NCBI GenBank assembly: GCA_945901215.1
Contig: CAMDKE010000062.1
Span: 1 to 10,774 of the forward strand
DNA length: 10,774 bases
Source of the DNA: Comamonas sp. lk
Lineage (GTDB): Bacteria > Pseudomonadota > Gammaproteobacteria > Burkholderiales > Burkholderiaceae_C
Direction: 5' to 3'
This document shows positions 6,638 through 10,774 of the stretch, in pieces. The notes below the pieces were generated by a model, which was given only the letters and a program-made list of their open reading frames with translations, did no database searches and was not told where the DNA came from. Position 1 is the stretch's first letter. Every line of letters starts with the position of its first letter. Position numbers and translations under genes: made by a program.

Positions 6638-8017
6638 ATGACACCCAAAGCAACCCCCTACGGCCCGGCACTCAGCGCCACCGCCACCCGCACCTTGTCC
6701 AAAGACTTTATTTGGGGGGTGGCCACTAGTGCCTACCAAATCGAGGGCGCCGCCGCCGCGGATGGTCGCGGCCCCTCGATATGGGACACCTTTTCCCACA
6801 CCGCAGGCAAGACGCGCAATGGCGACCATGGCGACACCGCCTGCAACCATTACCAGCTCTGGCCCCAAGACCTTAACTTGGTGGCCGGACTGGGCGTAGA
6901 CGCATACCGCTTTTCCGCCTCTTGGTCGCGCGTACAAGCAAGCGGCTACGGCGCCTGGAATGCAAAGGGCCTGGATTTTTACGACCGCTTGGTCGACGGC
7001 TTGCTAGACCGTGGCATACAGCCCCACCTCACGCTCTACCACTGGGACCTGCCACAAGCCCTGCAAGACCTGGGCGGCTGGGCCAACCGGGACACCGCGT
7101 TTCGCTTTGCCACCTATGCCGAAAAAATGGGCCGCATTCTGGGTGACCGCGTAGCGGGCATTGCCACCCACAATGAGCCCTGGTGCACCGCCGTGCTAGG
7201 CAACCAAACAGGACAATTTGCACCCGGCTTTAAAGATGAAACCTTGGCCGTACAGGTGTCGCACCACCTGCTGCTCTCGCATGGCCTGGCGCTGCAAGCG
7301 ATGCGCGCCGCTGGTGTCAAGGCGCCGCTGGGTATTGTGCTCAACCAATCGTCGGCCACCCCGGCCTCGACCAGCCCACAAGACCTGGCGTTGGCACAAA
7401 CCCAGTACGCCAGCTTTGTGCGTTGGTATATGGACCCCATCTTCTTGGGCGACTACCCCCGCGTACCCGGCTTAAGCATTTACCCGCAGGTGCAAGCCGG
7501 CGATATGGCCATTATTGGCTCGCCGCTGGACTTTCTCGGGGTGAACTACTACATGCGCTTGTGGGCCAGCGCCAGCATCCCACCAGTGCCCCCGCCCATG
7601 GAACTGGGCGCCTCCGACATGGGCTGGGAGATTTATCCCGATGGCCTGCGCCAACTGCTCACCAACCTGCACCGCGACTACTGCCTACCGCCCATTTACA
7701 TCACCGAAAACGGCATGGCTGAGGCCGACCGCCTACAAGACGGCCAGGTGCACGACCCCCGGCGCATCGACTATGTTCGCCGCCACCTCGAAGCCCTCGC
7801 CCAAGCGCGCGCCGCCGGTGTGGACATACGCGGGTACTTTTACTGGAGTCTGCTTGACAACTACGAGTGGGACTCGGGCTACGACAAACGCTTTGGCCTG
7901 GTGCACGTGGACTACAGCAACCAGCAACGCACGCTCAAGCGATCTGCCCACTGGTACCGCAGTGTCATTGAGGATGCACATGCACTCGCGTCAGCCCCTA
8001 CTTACGAGGAGATCTGA
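6638..8017 (+). CDS. GH1 beta-glycosidase (probable beta-glucosidase), cytoplasmic
   Basis: Family GH1 enzymes split terminal beta-linked glucose, or related sugars, from oligosaccharides by a retaining mechanism with two glutamates. The 459-residue protein opens with the family signature FIWGVATSAYQIEGA, has YHWDLPQALQDLGGW, then the acid/base Glu180 in THNEPW and the nucleophile Glu357 in ITENGMAE. The C-terminal FYWSLLDNYEWDSGYDKRFGLVHVDY block carries Glu410-Trp411, the pair that in GH1 beta-glucosidases binds the O4/O6 hydroxyls; phospho-beta-glycosidases have serine in place of this glutamate. A non-phosphorylated substrate is therefore likely. No signal peptide is seen, so it should act on sugar imported by the adjoining transporter. 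ATG 6638 is chosen; an in-frame GTG at 6620 would add six residues. The stop lies two bases before the ATPase gene start, a sign of tight coupling. Confidence 0.93.
   Translation: MTPKATPYGPALSATATRTLSKDFIWGVATSAYQIEGAAAADGRGPSIWDTFSHTAGKTRNGDHGDTACNHYQLWPQDLNLVAGLGVDAYRFSASWSRVQASGYGAWNAKGLDFYDRLVDGLLDRGIQPHLTLYHWDLPQALQDLGGWANRDTAFRFATYAEKMGRILGDRVAGIATHNEPWCTAVLGNQTGQFAPGFKDETLAVQVSHHLLLSHGLALQAMRAAGVKAPLGIVLNQSSATPASTSPQDLALAQTQYASFVRWYMDPIFLGDYPRVPGLSIYPQVQAGDMAIIGSPLDFLGVNYYMRLWASASIPPVPPPMELGASDMGWEIYPDGLRQLLTNLHRDYCLPPIYITENGMAEADRLQDGQVHDPRRIDYVRRHLEALAQARAAGVDIRGYFYWSLLDNYEWDSGYDKRFGLVHVDYSNQQRTLKRSAHWYRSVIEDAHALASAPTYEEI
8006..8011 (+). promoter_or_regulatory. ribosome-binding site for the ATPase, inside the GH1 gene
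   Basis: GAGGAG lies within the last codons of the GH1 gene, 8 bases before the ATPase ATG at 8020. This placement suggests translational coupling of the two genes. Confidence 0.75.
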
Positions 8018-8019
8018 GC

Positions 8020-9105
8020 ATGGCCGCTCTTGGTATTCGCAATTTGCGCAAGATTTACCCGGGCGGGGTTGAAGTCCTCCACGGCATCAACCTGTCCATC
8101 GCCGATGGTGAATTTGCCGTTTTCGTCGGCCCCTCGGGTTGCGGCAAATCGACACTGCTGCGCATGATCGCTGGCTTGGAAGACATCAGCGGCGGTGAGC
8201 TGCTGATCGATGGCACCTGCGTGAACCACCTGCCTCCCTCGCAACGCGGCATCTCCATGGTGTTTCAAAGCTACGCCCTGTACCCGCACATGACGGTGGC
8301 GCAAAACATGGGCTTTGCACTCAAGCTGGCAGGCATGCCCCGCGCTCAGGTAGCCAAAGCCGTGGGCGATGTGGCCGAGATTTTGCAAATCACCAAACTG
8401 CTCGAACGCAAGCCCAAGGCCTTGTCAGGCGGTCAGCGCCAGCGTGTGGCCATTGGCCGCGCCATTGTGCGCAGCCCCAAGGTGTTTTTGTTTGACGAGC
8501 CCTTGTCCAACCTGGACGCTGGCCTGCGGGTGCAAATGCGCATTGAGTTGTCCAAGCTGCACAAAGAGCTGGGCACCACCATGATTTATGTCACCCACGA
8601 CCAAGTGGAGGCTATGACGCTGGGCGACAGCATTGCCGTGTTCAACCAGGGCCTGGTGGAACAGGTGGGCAGCCCCCTAGAACTGTACGAACACCCCCAC
8701 AACCAGTTTGTGGCCGGCTTTTTAGGCGCACCCCGCATGAACTTTATGCCCTGCGAGCCGGTGGGCACCGAGCCATCGACCGCTGTGCGCACTGGCGAAA
8801 GCGTTTGGACCGCACCCTGTGTGGTGTCCCAGCCCTGTGTGGTGGGCGTGCGCCCAGAAGACCTTTCCATCGGCGCAGGGGGCCAGGGATTGAAAGCCCA
8901 AGTCGAGCTGGTGGAGCATTTGGGCGACACCGTGCTGGTGCACACCAAGTTGCTGGGTACCGACACCGCCGTGTCCTTGCGCACCAGCCCGGTGGCGCCC
9001 CGCTGCGAACGCGGCGCGGTGGTGCACCTTGTGCCAGACCCCAGAAAGACCCACTTTTTTTCGAATTCAGGTGTGCGTTTGGATGTCCAAACGCTGCCTG
9101 CTTAG
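8020..9105 (+). CDS. sugar ABC transporter ATPase, MalK/UgpC/MsmK type
   Basis: This subunit powers sugar import by ATP hydrolysis on the inner face of the cytoplasmic membrane. The 361-residue protein has Walker A GPSGCGKST at 37-45, Q-loop Gln83, signature LSGGQ at 135-139, Walker B FLFDE with Asp159 and catalytic Glu160, and the switch His193 in VTHDQ. GLVEQVGSPLELYEHPHNQFVAGFLGAPRMNF marks the change to the C-terminal TOBE/regulatory region that is usual in CUT1 ATPases (VVGVRPEDL, VELVEHLGDTVLVH). Length is close to the 360-370 residues of MalK and UgpC. An ATPase in the same operon as its permeases suggests a dedicated partner rather than one shared between transporters, although such ATPases can serve several systems. 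Confidence 0.95.
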   Translation: MAALGIRNLRKIYPGGVEVLHGINLSIADGEFAVFVGPSGCGKSTLLRMIAGLEDISGGELLIDGTCVNHLPPSQRGISMVFQSYALYPHMTVAQNMGFALKLAGMPRAQVAKAVGDVAEILQITKLLERKPKALSGGQRQRVAIGRAIVRSPKVFLFDEPLSNLDAGLRVQMRIELSKLHKELGTTMIYVTHDQVEAMTLGDSIAVFNQGLVEQVGSPLELYEHPHNQFVAGFLGAPRMNFMPCEPVGTEPSTAVRTGESVWTAPCVVSQPCVVGVRPEDLSIGAGGQGLKAQVELVEHLGDTVLVHTKLLGTDTAVSLRTSPVAPRCERGAVVHLVPDPRKTHFFSNSGVRLDVQTLPA

Positions 9106-9123
9106 TTACCACCCCCACCACAA

Positions 9124-9129
9124 AAGGAG
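9124..9129 (+). promoter_or_regulatory. ribosome-binding site for the porin
   Basis: AAGGAG lies 5 bases before the ATG at 9135. It decides the porin start: the same frame is open back to 8805, but the first 110 codons of that stretch only overlap the ATPase gene in another frame. Confidence 0.88.
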
Positions 9130-9134
9130 ATGAC

Positions 9135-10409
9135 ATGATGAAACGACACACCAAGCTAGCCGTTCTGGCCGGCTGCCTACAACTCGGGGCCGCCAGCGCT
9201 GCCGAAATTGACTTTAGCGGCTATGCCCGCCTGGGCACGGGCACCAACTCGCAAGGCGGCCAACAGGTCTGCTTCAAGCTGCCGGGCGCAGACAAAGCCT
9301 GGCGCCTGGGCAACGAATGCAGCTACCTGATTCAGCCCACCTTCAAGGTCAAAGCGGGTGAATACGAAGGCGCGCAATGGGGCGTACAGGTAACGCCGCG
9401 CGCCTTTCACGAGTACAACGACGCCAACAACGACGAGCTCAATGCGAGTTTTGTAGAGATGTACGCCTACGCCGGGCCCGTGGCTGAGCTCGGCGGCGGC
9501 AAGGTCTGGGCGGGTCGGCGCTTTTACAACGGCCTGAACCTCAACCTCACCGACCAAGATGTGGAAACCAATGACGGCGACGGCGCGGGCATTGAGGACA
9601 TTCCGCTGGGTGCGTACGGCAAGGCGAGCTTTGCTTTCATTAGCAACCCGCGTACCGCAGTCAACACCAACCGCGTGGCGCTGCCCCTGCGCATTACCAA
9701 CATTCCCACCTTTGAGAACGGTGAGATGTCGGTCTACCTGACGCATTACAAGACCTCGGCCTCTAACGCCATTACGACCGGCCCTACGCGGTCTGAGACC
9801 GCCCGCAAAGACGAGGCGGACGGCAGCTCACTGGGCCTGTACCAAAACTTCAAGGGCTTGGTGCTGGGCGGCGACACGCTGCTAGGTGTGCGCAAAGATC
9901 GCTCGGTGGCGGAATACGAAGGTAGCCCGCCCAACTTTGAAACCGCGCCGCTGAACTACGAAAACGTCCGCGCATTCGTGCAGCAAACCGTGCCCGTGAG
10001 CAGCTGGAACACCACGTTTGAGGGCTTGGCCCAGTGGCGCGAGCAGACCGATATGAACCTCGCGACCAACGCTAAGTCCACCTGGGTGGGCGTAGGCTTG
10101 CGCAGCGACACGCGCATCAAAGGGCCGCTGCGCCTCTTGCTAGAAGTGAGCAACGACCGCGTTACCCCCGAGGGTGGCGACATGCGCGATATGACCAAGT
10201 TCACCATCGCCGGTGCTATCTCTGCTGGCGCAGACGCGGGCTCGCGCCCCACCATCCGCGTTTTCTACACCCGCGCCAACTGGAACGAAGCCGCCCGCCA
10301 GGCCTTTTTGTCGCAGCAGTACTACGGCCCCAACATGCGCGTAGGCCAGGTTTTTGGCGACAGCCTGTCTGGCTCGTCCATGGGCGTTCAGTTAGAGGCT
10401 AACTGGTAA
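9135..10409 (+). CDS. LamB-type outer-membrane glycoporin (maltoporin family)
   Basis: LamB-family trimers form sugar-selective channels in the outer membrane. The 424-residue precursor has a signal peptide ending near 22-23 (AASAAE), then IDFSGYARLGTG, which matches the first strand of E. coli LamB, including its Tyr6 of the sugar-guiding aromatic track (Tyr30 here). Two cysteines 16 residues apart in the QQVCF...RLGNEC block match the Cys22-Cys38 loop disulfide. KVWAGRRFY at 123-131 is the strand before constriction loop L3, and the protein ends in an aromatic residue (EANW), as needed for outer-membrane assembly. After RRFY the loop differs from E. coli LamB: it is rich in Asp, Asn and Glu (NLTDQDVETNDGDGAG) and seems to lack the Arg109 and Tyr118 positions. 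A substrate other than maltodextrin is therefore plausible. It lies 29 bases after the ATPase gene. Confidence 0.92.
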   Translation: MMKRHTKLAVLAGCLQLGAASAAEIDFSGYARLGTGTNSQGGQQVCFKLPGADKAWRLGNECSYLIQPTFKVKAGEYEGAQWGVQVTPRAFHEYNDANNDELNASFVEMYAYAGPVAELGGGKVWAGRRFYNGLNLNLTDQDVETNDGDGAGIEDIPLGAYGKASFAFISNPRTAVNTNRVALPLRITNIPTFENGEMSVYLTHYKTSASNAITTGPTRSETARKDEADGSSLGLYQNFKGLVLGGDTLLGVRKDRSVAEYEGSPPNFETAPLNYENVRAFVQQTVPVSSWNTTFEGLAQWREQTDMNLATNAKSTWVGVGLRSDTRIKGPLRLLLEVSNDRVTPEGGDMRDMTKFTIAGAISAGADAGSRPTIRVFYTRANWNEAARQAFLSQQYYGPNMRVGQVFGDSLSGSSMGVQLEANW

Positions 10410-10467
10410 GCGCGCCGCATCGCGCAAGCAGGCCAGTGCCCTTTAAATCAAACACATCACACCATTC

Positions 10468-10472
10468 GGAGG
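10468..10472 (+). promoter_or_regulatory. ribosome-binding site for the downstream lipoprotein
   Basis: GGAGG lies 5 bases before the ATG at 10478. It supports a real gene start at the right edge, even though only 99 codons are in the window. Confidence 0.8.
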
Positions 10473-10477
10473 CATTT

Positions 10478-10774
10478 ATGTTGAAACAAATTACGCAAGC
10501 GCTGCGCACCGCAGCAATTTTGAGCGCCGCGACGCTCACACTGGTCGCCTGTGGAGGCGGCGAAGACTTGGCTTTGAACCCACCTGCTGACCAGCCCAGT
10601 AGCCAGCCCATTACGACGGCGGTGACGGTAACCAAAATCTCTGCAGACGGTTTCGGTGATAGCACCGAAGCCGCCAACAAGAGCTTTACTGATACCGCTG
10701 GCAAGGCCCCCTGGCTCTTAACCGGTACACGTAGTTCAACAGCAGCTGGCTACAGTACAGTGAAAGGTGTACTT
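10478..10774 (+). CDS. secreted lipoprotein of unknown function (5' part only)
   Basis: The first 99 codons are visible and the frame stays open to the window end. The N-terminus has basic residues (Lys3, Arg10), a hydrophobic stretch at 12-23 and a clear lipobox LVAC with Cys25 as the lipid-bearing residue, followed by GGGEDL. With Gly at the position after the cysteine rather than Asp, the common Lol rule predicts sorting to the outer membrane. A Pro/Ser/Thr-rich linker (PPADQPSSQPITT) precedes VTVTKISADGFGDSTEAANKS, which starts an unrecognised domain. It follows the porin gene by 68 bases with no terminator seen, so it probably belongs to the operon. Possible roles include a surface glycoside hydrolase, a sugar-binding lipoprotein or a MalM-like accessory; none can be shown from this fragment. 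Confidence 0.82.
   Translation, partial: MLKQITQALRTAAILSAATLTLVACGGGEDLALNPPADQPSSQPITTAVTVTKISADGFGDSTEAANKSFTDTAGKAPWLLTGTRSSTAAGYSTVKGVL

Noticed and set aside
8805..9134. 110-codon upstream extension of the porin reading frame
   Set aside because: It overlaps the ATPase gene in another frame, gives an arginine- and proline-rich sequence typical of shadow translation, and the porin has its own ribosome-binding site and signal peptide at 9135.
9177..9746. 189-codon minus-strand frame opposite the porin gene
   Set aside because: It is an antisense shadow with no recognisable motif, lying within a strongly supported LamB-type gene.
1..10774. mobile elements, CRISPR arrays, tRNA or rRNA genes, or a novel defence system
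   Set aside because: No transposase, integrase, spaced direct repeats, structural RNA or defence-type domain was seen; the genes form a coherent sugar-use locus beside housekeeping genes.

Overview
The window looks like a chromosomal segment of a betaproteobacterium of the order Burkholderiales, most likely a Comamonadaceae (Rhodoferax-like). This rests on GC-rich coding sequence, the style of the TrmB and RluA-family proteins, and the gene order. It is an inference from remembered family resemblance, not from a search.

Left part (1-1783): a housekeeping end. A tRNA m7G46 methyltransferase gene (trmB) starts at an ATGA that overlaps a possible upstream stop. It is followed by an RluA-family pseudouridine synthase gene with a GTG start.

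Middle (1784-3409): a LacI-family repressor gene on the minus strand, convergent with the pseudouridine synthase gene. It is followed by an unusually AT-rich intergenic region of about 570 bases that holds the divergent control region. This region contains a perfect 14-bp CG-centred palindrome (3306-3319) of the classic LacI/CcpA operator type, and an 11/14 match to it beside the repressor start (2876-2889). TGAAA/TTTCA pentamers are dense between the two sites.

Right part (3410-10774): a plus-strand sugar uptake and cleavage cluster with short gaps. In order it holds a periplasmic sugar-binding protein, two CUT1 (MalF/MalG-type) permeases, a cytoplasmic GH1 beta-glycosidase, a MalK/UgpC-type ATPase, a LamB-type outer-membrane glycoporin, and the first 99 codons of a lipoprotein that runs off the window.

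Proposed pathway: the sugar crosses the outer membrane through the LamB-like channel, is captured by the binding protein, is imported intact by the ABC transporter, and is hydrolysed inside the cell by the GH1 enzyme. The LacI-type protein probably responds to the sugar or a product. The GH1 enzyme keeps the glutamate typical of non-phosphorylated substrates, which fits ABC rather than PTS import. A beta-glucoside such as cellobiose, or a short beta-glucan oligosaccharide, is the best guess, but the exact sugar is not determined by the sequence. No mobile element, CRISPR array, tRNA or rRNA was seen.
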